From assembly GCF_964355755.1 (NCBI RefSeq), contig NC_092672.1, positions 35,338,501 through 35,402,500 of the forward strand: 64,000 nt of DNA. Direction: 5' to 3'. Of the stretch, positions 63,690 to 64,000 are shown piece by piece. Positions within the stretch are counted from its first letter, which is position 1, and the number at the start of each line of letters is the position of its first letter. The notes under the pieces were generated by a model. The model worked only from the letters and a program-made list of their open reading frames with translations. It was not told the origin of the DNA and did no database searches. Both the position numbers and the translations under genes were made by a program. The stretch comes from Antedon mediterranea. Lineage: Eukaryota > Echinodermata > Crinoidea > Comatulida > Antedonidae.

Positions 63690-64000
63690 GTTCACTTAGT
63701 AGTTTCGGCGCATTAGGCGCCTAGACCCACGTGACGTTCCATTTTTGACCGCGAGTACGTCGGGGTAGGTGGGGCGCTATTACCCTTTAAATGCACTGCA
63801 TTGTCGATCTAAACATTAGGTACGCACTTGTCTGGCGGTGTCCCTTTGTACGAATCGTTCAACATTGGGCACAGCTCATTGCGTATAATTGCTAATAGAA
63901 CGCGCGCGGGGGCCTTGACTTCCCACCCCCGTCGTTGGCGCCATCACTGTTCATAATTTCATACCAATTTTCAGACAGTCGTGTTTTGAAATATTCTTTA
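63690..64000. promoter_or_regulatory. CpG-richer segment, possible promoter of the next gene
   Basis: Unlike the rest of the window this stretch is rich in CpG and G/C runs: CGGCGCATTAGGCGCCTAGA, CCCACGTGACG (E-box plus CRE-like half), GAACGCGCGCGGGGGCC and GTTGGCGCCATC. No start codon with a convincing ORF is visible before the edge, so this is only a compositional hint. Confidence 0.3.

Overview
This 64 kb window is animal nuclear DNA. It is AT-rich, with many short exons bounded by GT...AG introns, metazoan-type proteins and dense intronic repeats. The frequent AGGCCTA motifs, tRNA-derived SINEs with ATT tails and closely matching human orthologues suggest a marine deuterostome invertebrate. 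An echinoderm is my best guess, but nothing in the window proves it.

Three conserved housekeeping genes account for essentially all the coding sequence; I rebuilt each exon by exon from reading frame, splice phase and remembered family sequence. (1) RBM19/Mrd1 on the minus strand, 9572 down to 397: 25 coding exons, 915 codons, six RRMs, with the last C-terminal exon beyond the left edge. (2) UBE3B on the plus strand, 9745-22591: 25 coding exons, 1071 codons, an IQ motif and a C-terminal HECT ubiquitin-ligase domain with catalytic Cys1039. (3) CLUH on the plus strand, 31961-59188: 29 coding exons, 1386 codons, with a probable untranslated first exon near 23.3-23.56 kb. RBM19 and UBE3B are head to head with only 172 bp between start codons, so they probably share a bidirectional promoter. 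The UBE3B poly(A) signal lies about 100-300 bp before the presumed CLUH promoter.

The genes do not form one pathway: ribosomal RNA processing (RBM19), ubiquitin ligation linked to mitochondria and calmodulin (UBE3B), and binding of mRNAs for mitochondrial proteins (CLUH). UBE3B and CLUH share only a mitochondrial theme.

The rest is repeats. One palindromic TA-flanked MITE family (family A) has 22 copies, two of them carrying nested insertions. At least six further inverted-repeat families are present, along with LINE and SINE pieces, a 1.2 kb tandem duplication with a third dispersed copy, and a roughly 2 kb foldback element at 61.26-63.25 kb. The most striking tandem repeats are two arrays built from a related 17-19 bp unit on either side of CLUH exon 6; one is 1.8 kb long and leaves long false open frames. 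CLUH also has two GC-AG introns. I found no rRNA, functional tRNA, CRISPR array or prokaryotic gene system, and no coding gene outside the three named ones and retroelement pieces.
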